A DNA stretch of 64,000 nucleotides from Carnobacterium_A sp047553015. GTDB taxonomy: Bacteria; Bacillota; Bacilli; Lactobacillales; Carnobacteriaceae. Of the stretch, positions 36,316 to 45,443 are shown piece after piece. The translations under genes and the position numbers were made by a program. Every line of letters starts with the position of its first letter. Positions within the stretch are counted from its first letter, which is position 1. Below the pieces are notes generated by a model. It worked only from the letters and a program-made list of their open reading frames with translations. It was not told the DNA's origin and made no database searches. The stretch spans positions 1,302,001 through 1,366,000 of the forward strand of contig NZ_CP180212.1 of the NCBI RefSeq assembly GCF_047553015.1, in the 5' to 3' direction.

Positions 36316-37968
36316 TCAGCTTATTTTATCTAGTTCATTTTTAAAAGCACTTTTTCTAGAATACGTTTCTTTATACCAGTTTATCACTTTAAACTTTCCA
36401 TCATGGGTACCATTAGACTCTACTACTTCACCCAATAAAACAATTAATTCAGCAGCTGTACTGTAACGTTTTCGATATCCACCTCCTACAATCACGTCTG
36501 TAAGGGCGGCTATCTTTTGATTCAACCAAACCAGATAAAACGCTCTTTGTTCGGGAGTTAATTTAACGGTTTTTTTCCATAAATCAAGATAATCCTCTTC
36601 TCTCTCTTTTTCACTACTGTAAAAGTTTAACCTTGATGCTAATTTTTTGATAATAGCTTTCTTTGCCTTACTGGTTGCGTTATTTTTATCTAAAATCAAA
36701 AAAAATAGAGGAACTATTATCCCTTTGAGACTATTATTCCAATTTAAGTCATTTTTTTCTCCCTCACAGTACGTATAAATAAAATCAAATTCTTTATTAA
36801 AAAAACGAAGCAATCGTTTAGAATCATCACTGAGCCAATTTTCATTTAATTGAGTATTGCCATTAAAATATTTCTTCGAAAAAGTATCTGGTAATTTTTT
36901 TACAAATAGTGCAGCTTTATGCGTTTTTTCTTCGTTATTGGATAATTTAAGTAGTCTTAGATAATGTATAAGACTAGATTCTGAGTAAAAAGCAGCTTCA
37001 TAAAATTGTTCTATCTTATCTAGATGATCTAACTGAATAGAAGCTTTCGCTGCTAAATTGGCAACTTTTGCACGTATTAATCTACTTTCAGCTATATTAT
37101 TTAGTGCTTCTAAGCCTAATTTCTCACAGTCACTAAACTGCTTATCTTCGTAAAGATAAAAGCATGCTTTTTCATATAAAATAGGGTGTCGATTTTTATT
37201 CTTTCCGGCTGATTCACAGAGTAACTGGATTCCGCCCCGATAGAGATACGCTTGAGTTAATAAATTTCCCGCTCTATCTCCTGACGTTTTCTGCAAAAAG
37301 TTAATCCATTCTACTAGAAATTCTTCGCTATCTTTTACTTCTTGAGGCCTTACTGAAAAAATTTCCTCTATCGTAATATCTTGGCACATCTCCCATAATA
37401 AGTATCGATACAATACGGAAGCTCTCTTTTCTTTTACCGTTGATTGATAGTGAGCGTAAAGTAAATTTATACAGATTTGTCTTATATTAATTTGTATCAT
37501 CTGACTTTCTACTAATCTTTCCATATCTAGCTCATCATCAATCCATTCCTTTTTTTCTGTATCATATACAAAAAAAGGGACGGTGCATAACCAATCATAC
37601 AAATCTGCCGCTTTACGGTAATCTCTCTTATTTAATAACTCTTCAGCTATTTCAAAGGCTTTAAGTAAATATTTTACAATAGAAAAATCATCCACATAAG
37701 TATAATCTTCGTAATGATTGTCCCAATTATTTTCGTAAAAGCTCGTGAAATAAACTTCTTGATCTTCTACCTTAACTAGCCACTCTTCTATTTCTTTTAT
37801 TGAAATAGCTTGTTCAACTATAACTGGGGTTCTTAAAGATTCTAAAAAAATTTCCCGTTGATTCCCCATTTGTGTTCTTGCATAATCACGCATCCATTCA
37901 ACCTTATCCTGGTCGGTCATCTTCAGTAATTGTTTATCTACCGCTTGCATAAATTCTGTAGTGTTCAT
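36316..37968 (-). CDS. Helical TPR-like protein of the TOTE-type operon
   Basis: Protein of 550 residues, almost wholly helical, with TPR-like stretches (AFEIAEELLNKRDYRKAADLYDWL; YEKACFYLYEDKQFSDCEKL; KASIQLDHLDKIEQFYEAAF). The C-terminal GGYRKRYSTAAELIVLLGEV and ETYSRKSAFKNELDKI segments resemble the tails of SWIM-associated and DUF6880-type helical proteins (weak recognition). It has no catalytic motif I can see. It is 20 bases after the helicase gene in the same direction, so it is probably its partner, perhaps a sensor or scaffold. The ribosome site (AGGT) is weak. Confidence 0.6.
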   Translation of the reverse strand: MNTTEFMQAVDKQLLKMTDQDKVEWMRDYARTQMGNQREIFLESLRTPVIVEQAISIKEIEEWLVKVEDQEVYFTSFYENNWDNHYEDYTYVDDFSIVKYLLKAFEIAEELLNKRDYRKAADLYDWLCTVPFFVYDTEKKEWIDDELDMERLVESQMIQINIRQICINLLYAHYQSTVKEKRASVLYRYLLWEMCQDITIEEIFSVRPQEVKDSEEFLVEWINFLQKTSGDRAGNLLTQAYLYRGGIQLLCESAGKNKNRHPILYEKACFYLYEDKQFSDCEKLGLEALNNIAESRLIRAKVANLAAKASIQLDHLDKIEQFYEAAFYSESSLIHYLRLLKLSNNEEKTHKAALFVKKLPDTFSKKYFNGNTQLNENWLSDDSKRLLRFFNKEFDFIYTYCEGEKNDLNWNNSLKGIIVPLFFLILDKNNATSKAKKAIIKKLASRLNFYSSEKEREEDYLDLWKKTVKLTPEQRAFYLVWLNQKIAALTDVIVGGGYRKRYSTAAELIVLLGEVVESNGTHDGKFKVINWYKETYSRKSAFKNELDKIS

Positions 37969-37988
37969 TTACCTAACCATCCATTCTT

Positions 37989-39983
37989 TCATAGTTGACT
38001 TTTTAGTTTCAAAATTTCTTTTATTTCTTTTGAAATCAAGGGGCTTTCTAAGCGAATAAAACTGCTTTCTGCTTTATTCTTACCTAAAACATCTATATTG
38101 CCATACCATGCTATCTTTGAATCAATAATGACACACTGTTGCTGAACGTTCAGTTGTAAAGTTACTGAAAAACCGGCTGCCTTTAATTGCTGAACCAATT
38201 TTTTTTGATTTTCTCGGTGACTTTTATTCTTTAAAGCGTGGTAATCTGTTGTAACAACAGAAAAAATTAGAGAGTCACCTTTAAAATTTAATTGGTCATT
38301 AGTCAATCGTTTAATAGATTGGTCAACTAATGTTGGACTTGCAATAATAATCTCTATTTTAGCATTTCTTATATCCAACTTTAATTGGTCAAAATAATTG
38401 TCTTTTGTATAAATAAGACTTCTTTGATTTATCCCTTTTTCATTTATTTTCACTAAATAGCCCATAGATGAGTAACTAGATAATCTTTTTTGGTACATTC
38501 TTTCTAAAACCGGTACATGAATATCACAATAATCGTAAATTCTAACCTCTACTTTCCCATCGTATAAACGATGTAATCTGCCTGCATATTGTTGAACTCT
38601 TCCTTTAAAAGAGATAGGCATTGCTAAAAACAGAGTATCCAAGCGCGGCTCATCAAAGCCTTCTCCGATATATTTACCAGTAGAAATAATTGTCAATGGT
38701 TTATCTAGCGGTGCTTCTTTAATTCGTTTCATTTTCTCTGTTCGTTTCTTTTTACTCATTGCCCCCGTTATAGCAATGACATCAGGAATAGTTTTAATTA
38801 AATTATTTTCTAGTGCTTCTACATGCGACACTCTTTCTGTTAAAATAATTGAGTTTCTGCCTTCTTTATAACAATCCACGATGTCCTCTATAATATTTTC
38901 GTTTCTCACATGGGATTCAGCAATTTTTAGATAAATTTCTTGTAAAGTCATTTCATGATAAATTTCAGAGTTTAACGGCATAAATTTCGTAATAACCGTA
39001 TGATCAAAAGGCCTTTTTTCAGTTTGCTTTTTGGCATCATCCCTATACCTTATCGAGCCACATTGCATAAAAATAATTGGCTCATGTCCATCTTTTCTAA
39101 TAGGTGTAGCAGTAAGGCCATAAACGTATTTAGCATTAGCTTGCTTTAGCACTTTTTCAAAACTAAATGCTGAAATATGATGGCATTCATCGACGATAAC
39201 CATTCCATAGTTATAGATACTTTCATGCACTTTTTCTTTTCGATACATCGACTGAAGTAAAGCGATATCTATTTTATTTGTCAGCTTTCTTTTTCCACCA
39301 CCTAACTGTCCTACTGATTTATCTTCTTCCTTCTCAAAGGTAAGAAACTCTTCTATTTTTTCCTGCCATTGTTCTACTAAACTCGTCTTATTTACAAGTA
39401 TGAGTGTATTTACTTTTCGTTCAGCAATCATGTTTAAAGCAACTACTGTTTTCCCAAAAGCCGTCGTTCCGCATAGAATACCTGTATCTTCAAGCAACAT
39501 CTTTTCAGCAGCAATTTTTTGTTCAGGTCTTAACTTTCCTTTAAACGAAACAGCTAATTCATTTCCTTTAAACGTTCTATCTTTTGCTTCAAAAGAAACC
39601 GATAATTCATTTAATAACTTTTCAATTTTTTCTTTTAATCCACGAGGTAAGACTAAGTATTCTTCATTCTCATCACTACAAGAAATCATACGCTGAATTT
39701 GCCAAGTAGATTTTCTCATCGCTTGTGCCTGGTAAAATTCAGGATTTTGAAAGGCTGCCATTCTTTTTAACATACTCAAAGCCTTTTGAGAAAGTCCTTC
39801 TTTTTTGATATAAAGTTGATTCATTTTTATATAACTAACTTTTTTGGGAAAATCTTTTTTTTCTAAAATCAATTGTTGTTTATCTAAGCAGCTATTTTCG
39901 ACACTTAAGACTGGAAGAATAGAAGTCGAGCCTATTTCAGCTATTAAGACTTCAATTGTCTGCTCTACTTTCTTTCGTGTCAT
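37989..39983 (-). CDS. SF2 helicase with degenerate PLD-like tail (TOTE-type system)
   Basis: DNA helicase of 664 residues. Motif I GTTAFGKT lies near 172-179, motif II DECHH near 264, motif III GLTATP near 287 and motif VI QYAGRLHR near 470, as in the DEAD/DEAH helicases of TOTE conflict systems. From about 520 a PLD-like fold follows (KIEIIIASPTLVDQSIKRL), but the usual His of the HKD motif is replaced: the text reads QQQCVIIDSKIAWYGNID. The nuclease site is therefore probably dead. No clear ribosome site precedes the ATG. In the described systems primase and helicase are often fused; here they are separate genes 27 bases apart. Confidence 0.75.
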   Translation of the reverse strand: MTRKKVEQTIEVLIAEIGSTSILPVLSVENSCLDKQQLILEKKDFPKKVSYIKMNQLYIKKEGLSQKALSMLKRMAAFQNPEFYQAQAMRKSTWQIQRMISCSDENEEYLVLPRGLKEKIEKLLNELSVSFEAKDRTFKGNELAVSFKGKLRPEQKIAAEKMLLEDTGILCGTTAFGKTVVALNMIAERKVNTLILVNKTSLVEQWQEKIEEFLTFEKEEDKSVGQLGGGKRKLTNKIDIALLQSMYRKEKVHESIYNYGMVIVDECHHISAFSFEKVLKQANAKYVYGLTATPIRKDGHEPIIFMQCGSIRYRDDAKKQTEKRPFDHTVITKFMPLNSEIYHEMTLQEIYLKIAESHVRNENIIEDIVDCYKEGRNSIILTERVSHVEALENNLIKTIPDVIAITGAMSKKKRTEKMKRIKEAPLDKPLTIISTGKYIGEGFDEPRLDTLFLAMPISFKGRVQQYAGRLHRLYDGKVEVRIYDYCDIHVPVLERMYQKRLSSYSSMGYLVKINEKGINQRSLIYTKDNYFDQLKLDIRNAKIEIIIASPTLVDQSIKRLTNDQLNFKGDSLIFSVVTTDYHALKNKSHRENQKKLVQQLKAAGFSVTLQLNVQQQCVIIDSKIAWYGNIDVLGKNKAESSFIRLESPLISKEIKEILKLKSQL

Positions 39984-40010
39984 TTTTTTAGTTTGACTTA
40001 AGAAGTGCCA

Positions 40011-40853
40011 TTAATCTTCGAATTCTTGAAAATTATGATCGATAAATACACTATTTCCATCTATCCTAGCCTTCTTTTGTAACGGCAAGGCAATTAAATT
40101 GCCAAATCCACCTTTCGGTAATGTATCTTGATTCGGAAAGAGGCGGTCATAAGACTTAAAATCAATTTGGTGATTCAATGACATAGCTGCTGTAATAAGT
40201 AGTGTCCCCATTTTCCGAGCTACTTTTGCTGGAAGAGCTTCCTCAAAGAAAAACCAGATATGTGCACCATTACCGGAACGCGAGCGCTCAATCGCTATCG
40301 GAACTTCGTGATTCGTACATAATTCCCTTAGAATAGAAGCATCTCTTTGCCATTCTGCTTCATCTAAATCTATCGCTAAAAAATAGCACGTATCATCTAG
40401 ACAAATCGGAAAAATTCCTGCTACTATTTCGCCCCTTAGGTGTTGCTCGATTACACGTGAGTCTAAAGGAGCATATTCTTTACTTTCAAAATCCCATGGT
40501 TTTAATTTTGCCGGTGCATAACCTGGCTTGCCTGTTTTAGAATGAACAAATCTTTTCGCATAACTATCGTTTCTTCCACGAAATAGTGATTGGTATAACT
40601 CAACTTTTTTACTAGACGAAGAGTATTTATTAAGTAAAGGTTGTACATTTAAATTGATTCCATTATTCGTTGTTTTTTTCATACTTTTTACTAAACTATT
40701 TCTCGTTAATTCTATCTCATTTTCTTTAATCTGATAATTCGTTTTTTCTATTTCTATTTCATACTTGTTTTTAAATTCCATTACTTGTTTTTTTAGTTGT
40801 TTATTTTCTTTTTCTAACTGATTATACGCTTTCAATAAATCTTCATAATTCAT
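40011..40853 (-). CDS. TOTE-type archaeo-eukaryotic primase
   Basis: Primase-fold protein of about 280 residues, the signature gene of TOTE conflict systems. It begins with a 60-residue coiled coil (KENKQLKKQVMEFKNKYEIE). The AEP domain follows: RFVHSKTGKPGYAP, the metal-binding LAIDLDEAEW near 160, RSRSGNGAHIWFFFE near 190-205 (the SxGxHxW motif) and FPNQDTLPKGGFGNLIALPL near 240-260. All key residues are present. The ATG at 40853 has AGGTG 6 bases upstream. It is the first gene of the operon and is divergent from the AAA ATPase gene 246 bases away. Role in phage or plasmid restriction is inferred. Confidence 0.75.
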   Translation of the reverse strand: MNYEDLLKAYNQLEKENKQLKKQVMEFKNKYEIEIEKTNYQIKENEIELTRNSLVKSMKKTTNNGINLNVQPLLNKYSSSSKKVELYQSLFRGRNDSYAKRFVHSKTGKPGYAPAKLKPWDFESKEYAPLDSRVIEQHLRGEIVAGIFPICLDDTCYFLAIDLDEAEWQRDASILRELCTNHEVPIAIERSRSGNGAHIWFFFEEALPAKVARKMGTLLITAAMSLNHQIDFKSYDRLFPNQDTLPKGGFGNLIALPLQKKARIDGNSVFIDHNFQEFED

Positions 40854-41098
40854 TCCAATCACCTACTTATCATTTATTTAAATATGTAATCATATTATAC
40901 TAAAAATTCACCCACTCTATCTTATGTTTAAACGCTTTCATTCTATTCTTTTTTGAAAACTAAATTTAATTGGTTAATCTATTATCTCTATTTTCTAATT
41001 TTTTAAACTAACTAGCACAAAATAACTTTTTTTGAGAAATAATCTCAAAAATTGATTAATTATAGACATTATGTTATTCTCTATGCGAGGTGATAAAT

Positions 41099-42355
41099 AT
41101 GTTACATCAATTTACATTTGAAAATTTTAAATCTTTTAAAAATGAAGTTACGCTAAATTTAATTGCTTCTCCTATCTCAGAACATAAAAGTGACATTGCA
41201 ATTGACAGGTATAATGAAAACGTTTTGAAAGTAATTTCAATTTTTGGGGCTAATGCTAGTGGGAAATCAAATGTTATTAAAGCATTTCATTTCACGAGAA
41301 ATTTTGTTCTCTATTCTTTCTCTAATGAAAATATGAGTGGTTCTCAACGTTTAGCTGTTGATAAATTTCGTTTTGAAAATAAGGAACACCCCTCTTCATT
41401 TGACGTTCTTTTTTCTGTAAATAAGGATATTTTTCAATATGGATTTTCACTTGATAATGAGGAAGTAACGGAAGAATATCTTTATATTAGAGATAATAAT
41501 ACTAAAAAAGAAAAATTTAAAACTCTTTTTTATTTAGAAAATGGCAACATTATAGAGTTAGATAATCGATTAAAAGAAGCAAAAAATTTAGCGAAACTTA
41601 TGGATACGAAAACTCTTTTTATTACTATCGCATCTAAATTAAAAATCCCCATAGCTAAAATAATCTACGAATGGTTTAAAGAGTGTCTGATAATGAATTA
41701 TGGTCAGGATTTCAGAGAAAGACAAATGCTTATTGAAAGAAAAAATTCTCCTATTATAGATAGTATTAAAAATAATGAAAGAAAAGAAGAGTTAAAACAA
41801 TTTGTTAAAGCAATCGATTTAGGAATAGAAGACTTTGGTCTGATTGAGCAACCCGTTATTAATGAAGAAAGTTCAATCGAAGATAAACAGTACCAAGTCT
41901 TAACCTATCATAAAAATATTGATGGTGGAAAGCATATTCCGGTACCTTTATCTTCTGAATCTAGTGGGACCAAGAAAATGATTTCACTTTTTATATCAAT
42001 AAGTGAAGCAATTAAAAATGGCAGTACCATATTTATTGATGAATTAGATGCTAAACTTCACCCACTCCTTTTAAGATATATTATTATACTCTTTCATGAT
42101 GAAAAAAGTAATCCTCAAAATGCACAGTTAATTTTTACTACTCATGATGTTTTTACTTTGGACAAAGATAATTTTAGACGAGATGAAATTTGGTTTACAG
42201 ATAAAAATGAAAATGGTATATCTGACTTGTATTCATTAGATTCTTATATTCTTGAGGATGAGAATGGAAGCACTAAAAAAGTTAGAAAAGATGCTAGTTA
42301 CGGACGAGACTATATTCTCGGAAAATATAAATCTATTCCAAATCTGAAACGATAG
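41099..42355 (+). CDS. AAA/ABC-type ATPase of an RloA-RloB-like defence pair
   Basis: ATPase of about 418 residues with SMC/ABC-like features. FGANASGKSN (Walker A, about 37-46), an ABC-signature-like SESSGTKKMISLFISI near 290, TIFIDELDAKLHP (Walker B, about 315-328) and FTTHD (switch His) are all present. Such AAA_15/AAA_21 ATPases pair with TOPRIM-type RloB or related effectors in phage-defence loci. The ATG at 41099 follows GAGGTG at 7 bases. The next gene is a broken RloB starting 14 bases after its stop codon. With the effector lost, the pair is unlikely to work as such. Confidence 0.75.
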   Translation: MLHQFTFENFKSFKNEVTLNLIASPISEHKSDIAIDRYNENVLKVISIFGANASGKSNVIKAFHFTRNFVLYSFSNENMSGSQRLAVDKFRFENKEHPSSFDVLFSVNKDIFQYGFSLDNEEVTEEYLYIRDNNTKKEKFKTLFYLENGNIIELDNRLKEAKNLAKLMDTKTLFITIASKLKIPIAKIIYEWFKECLIMNYGQDFRERQMLIERKNSPIIDSIKNNERKEELKQFVKAIDLGIEDFGLIEQPVINEESSIEDKQYQVLTYHKNIDGGKHIPVPLSSESSGTKKMISLFISISEAIKNGSTIFIDELDAKLHPLLLRYIIILFHDEKSNPQNAQLIFTTHDVFTLDKDNFRRDEIWFTDKNENGISDLYSLDSYILEDENGSTKKVRKDASYGRDYILGKYKSIPNLKR

Positions 42356-42368
42356 GGTAGTGAAAATC

Positions 42369-43013
42369 GTGAAATCTAAAAGACAAGCTGGTAAAAAGAA
42401 AAAAAAAGAAAAAAGAGCTCCTCTTCCTTCTAGTTAGTTAATTGCTACTGAAGGCGAAAAAACAGAAGTTCTTTACTTTAATGGTTTAAAAGATGAAATT
42501 AATAAAAAATACTCAAATTCAGTTGAATCATTTACTATCGATATTCGTGGATTAGGTAAAGAGACCTTACGAGTAATAGAAGAGATTGAAGACGTTAGGA
42601 GACATGCTCCAATTGTCTATGAACACATCTGGGCTGTGTTTTATAAAGACGATTTTCCTAATGATCATTTTGACAATGCGATAACAAAAGCTAAGGCACA
42701 TAATATAAATACAGCTTGGTCTAACGAGTCTTTTGAATTATGGTATTGTTTGCATTTTTCTCTTCAACAATCAGCATTATCCAGAGGAGCATATAATGTT
42801 AGTCTAGATAATCTGTTAAAAGCTAAAGGATATCCCGGTTATAGCAAAATTGATTCAGGTATTTATCCTATTTTAAGACCTTATATGGATACAGCAATTA
42901 AACATGCAAAAAAGTTAGATACTCATTATACTGATCTAACTTATTCAAAAAGAAATCCCTGCACCAAAGTATACAAACTGGTTGAAGAATTAAAAGAGAT
43001 TATTGATAAATAA
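42369..43013 (+). pseudogene. RloB-like TOPRIM effector, broken by a nonsense codon
   Basis: Reading frame from GTG 42369 gives a very basic start (KRQAGKKKKKEKRAP), an in-frame TAG at 42435-42437, then IATEGEKTEVLYFNGLK, matching the RloB pattern with its conserved Glu, and continues open to 43013. The second acidic motif reads AVFYKDDFP, whereas RloB proteins usually have VFDKDDF, so the first Asp of the pair is Tyr. SNESFELWYCLHF is present as expected. One nonsense codon plus one active-site change indicates decay rather than readthrough. A terminator follows the stop. Confidence 0.75.
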
Positions 43014-43040
43014 AAAAACCTTTTAGTATAAGGTTTTTTA
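43013..43040 (+). terminator. Terminator after the RloB pseudogene
   Basis: AAAAAACCTT pairs with AAGGTTTTTT around a 7-base loop, followed by a further T-run. It overlaps the stop codon of the rloB frame. Confidence 0.75.
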
Positions 43041-43055
43041 TTTTTTTTAGATAAG

Positions 43056-43385
43056 TAAAACCAAAAATACTCCAAAAAACACCCTTTTAATTATCAAATA
43101 GGTAATCATACTCTTAAAAAAACTATTAACTACCCAAAATCTTTAAGATTACTTTAACATCTAAAGTAATTTGCTCGAACACATTTTGTTTACAGCTAAG
43201 TAAACACTATAAAACACTCCACTTGTCCAATCCAATAAGAAAACTACCGAGTGAAGGTCTGTTTCCATCTAACTCGGAACAGTCTAACACATCTTGGACA
43301 AGTGGAGCCAAAAATACTCCAAATTCGTCCGCTTCAGCATCAAATAGGCAATCACATTCTGAAATATCTTTGATTAGTTTTTGCA
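43056..43385 (+). repeat. One full unit and flanks of the 245-bp repeat family
   Basis: Contains the family landmarks: a small hairpin ACTTTA..TAAAGT, CCACTTGTCCAA at 43219-43230 and its exact complement TTGGACAAGTGG at 43294-43305. CCGAGT at 43247-43252 and ACTCGG at 43272-43277 are nested inside. The phrase ACCAAAAATACTCCAAA occurs at 43056 and again after the palindrome, so an edge of a second unit is present. It lies between convergent ends of the RloB and SEC-C genes and has no ORF of its own. Confidence 0.85.
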
Positions 43386-43407
43386 TATGCTATTTTTTTT
43401 TACAACT

Positions 43408-44112
43408 CTATACTTTGTTAAGACAACATTTCTTATACTTTTTACCACTCCCACATGGACAGGTATCATTGCGTCCTATTTTTTTAATAACAAGTGGATC
43501 AGATAGTGATGGTTTTGATTTTAACATTTGCTCATGTAATTCAATCGGTGTAAAGCCATTATTTTCTCTTATTCGAGTATGGTTTGCCAATTCTATAATC
43601 AACTGGGCAACTTTATTCATTTGGTCTTTACTTTTAAATCCTGCCTCTTCAAAGCTGAATTCCCCTAAGGCATAATCTAATGAAAATCCGTATAGACAGT
43701 GTCCACGGATGTTTTCACTTATCCTTTCAGCTATGAACGAATCACCATCGACAACTTCAGTCGTTATGTACTCTTTTAAATTCCTATACTCTTTAGTCTC
43801 CTCCGCGTAAAACTCATTAGTGTACTTTAATAATTTATCCTGTTCAGGAATATAAAAAGATTTCGACTGTTGGTTTACAACTAATTCATCAAAAGTATCT
43901 TCTTCTAAAACGGTCTCATGGACAATCCAATCTCTATGCAGATAAATAAAATCTTTTTCTAATACTTCTTTATCAGCTTGAATCGCTATTTTTGCTTTTT
44001 CTAACGTCCATTTTGTTTTATTTTGACTATTATAAATCTCAACAACTTTTTCAAACTGCACGATTCCGTATAAGCGAGCCAAAGCGTTAGCGTATTTTAC
44101 AATTCTTTTCAT
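43408..44112 (-). CDS. SEC-C motif protein, function unknown
   Basis: Protein of about 234 residues with a C-terminal SEC-C zinc motif, GRNDTCPCGSGKKYKKCC near 213-230 (CxCx8CC). The rest is helical, with a Trp-containing start domain (TKWTLEKAKIAIQ) and SFEEAGFKSKDQMNKVAQLI near 155-175. Outside SecA, SEC-C motifs occur in many small proteins, often defence-associated, with unknown function. I chose the ATG at 44112 because GGAG lies 8 bases upstream; a GTG three codons earlier is possible. No neighbour suggests a substrate. Confidence 0.75.
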   Translation of the reverse strand: MKRIVKYANALARLYGIVQFEKVVEIYNSQNKTKWTLEKAKIAIQADKEVLEKDFIYLHRDWIVHETVLEEDTFDELVVNQQSKSFYIPEQDKLLKYTNEFYAEETKEYRNLKEYITTEVVDGDSFIAERISENIRGHCLYGFSLDYALGEFSFEEAGFKSKDQMNKVAQLIIELANHTRIRENNGFTPIELHEQMLKSKPSLSDPLVIKKIGRNDTCPCGSGKKYKKCCLNKV

Positions 44113-44304
44113 TATTTTCACTCCTTTTATCTAAATACTTTCTCTTCTATACCAATGAATAACCAGCAATCATATTTGCTCATCCTCACTACTTTTTATA
44201 ATCGATTGATGTACCTTTTGTACACCACTATTTTCTTTTCTAATGAGCTCATTATCAAAAGCGAAAGTAAGTAGTCCAGTGACTATCGCCTATTGACACA
44301 CTTA

Positions 44305-45355
44305 ACTATTGGAGCCAAAAATACTCTAGTCCTGTCCAATCTAGCATCAAAAAAGCAAAACTAGTTTAAAAACACTATCAACCACCCAAAATCTTTAAAA
44401 TTACTTCAACATCTAAAGTAATTTGCTCTAATAAATTCTGTTTACAGCCTAGTCTACACTATAAAACAGTCCACTTGTCCAATCCAATGAGAAAACTACC
44501 GAGTGAAGCTCTGTTTCTATCCAACTTGGAACATTCTAGCATAGTTTAGACAAGTGGAGCCAAAAACACTCTAGTCCTGTCCAATCTAGCATCAAAAGAG
44601 CAAAACTACTTTAAAAACACTATCAACCACCCAAAATCTTTAAAATTACTTCAACATCTAAAGTAATTTGCTCTAATAAATTCTGTTTACAGCCTAGTCT
44701 ACACTATAAAACAGTCCACTTGTCCAATCCAATGAGAAAACTACCGAGTGAAGCTCTGTTTCTATCCAACTTGGAACATTCTAGCATAGTTTAGACAAGT
44801 GGAGCCAAAAACACTCTAGTCCTGTCCAATCTAGCATCAAAAGAGCAAAACTACTTTAAAAACACTATCAACCACCCAAAATCTTTAAGATTACTTTAAC
44901 ATCTAAAGTAATTTGCTCTAATAAATTCTGTTTACATCCTAGTCTACACTATAAAACTCTCTACTTGTCCAATCCAATGAGAAAACTACCGAGTGAAGCT
45001 CTGTTTCCATCTAACTCGGAACATTCTAGCACATCTTGGACAAGTGGAGCCAAAAACACTCTAGTCTTGTCCAATCTAGTATCAAAAAAGCAAAATTACT
45101 TTAAAAAAAGTATTAACTACCCAAAATCTTTAAGATCACTTCAACATTTAGAGTAATCTGCTCTAATAAATTCTATTTACATCCTAGTCTACACTATAAA
45201 ACACTCCACTTGTTCAATCCAATGAGAAAACTACCGAGTGAAGCTCTGTTTCTATCCAACTCGGAACATTCTAATACATCTTGGACAAGTGGAGCCAAAA
45301 ATACTCTAGTCCTGTCCAATCCAGGTCCATTGAACAAGTAAATTTCCTTAAAAAA
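44305..45355 (+). repeat. Tandem array of four 245-bp repeats
   Basis: Four head-to-tail units beginning at about 44373, 44618, 44863 and 45108 (CACTATCAACC or its variant), each 245 bases. The first two differ by only a few bases; the fourth is more diverged. Each unit has the hairpin ACTT(C/T)A..TAAAGT, CCACTTGTCCAATCC, CCGAGTGAAG, CAACTTGG or AACTCGG, and GACAAGTGG. A partial tail of an earlier unit fills 44305-44372. The array lies between the SEC-C and NERD genes; 44122-44304 carries no gene I can support. Confidence 0.9.
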
Positions 45356-45399
45356 ACTATCAACTGCTCAGTATTCGCTAGCTCTGACTGCATGACAAA

Positions 45400-45429
45400 A
45401 GAAAGACTTCAATAAATTGAAGTCTTTCT
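45400..45429 (-). terminator. Terminator of the GT2-NERD operon
   Basis: AGAAAGACTTCAAT pairs perfectly with ATTGAAGTCTTTCT around a two-base loop, just after the stop of the NERD gene and at the edge of the repeat array. Confidence 0.75.
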
Positions 45430-45443
45430 GATAGTTAAGATTC

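Noticed and set aside
44965..45156. Plus-strand frame MSNPMRKLPSEALFPSN, recurring as MSNPIRKLPSEGLFPSN at 43223
   Set aside because: It recurs because the DNA repeats; in other units stops interrupt it and no ribosome site is seen. Not a protein family.
43056..45355. Retron-type non-coding RNA as explanation of the structured repeats
   Set aside because: No reverse transcriptase gene occurs anywhere in the window, and the units are tandem and numerous, unlike msr-msd.
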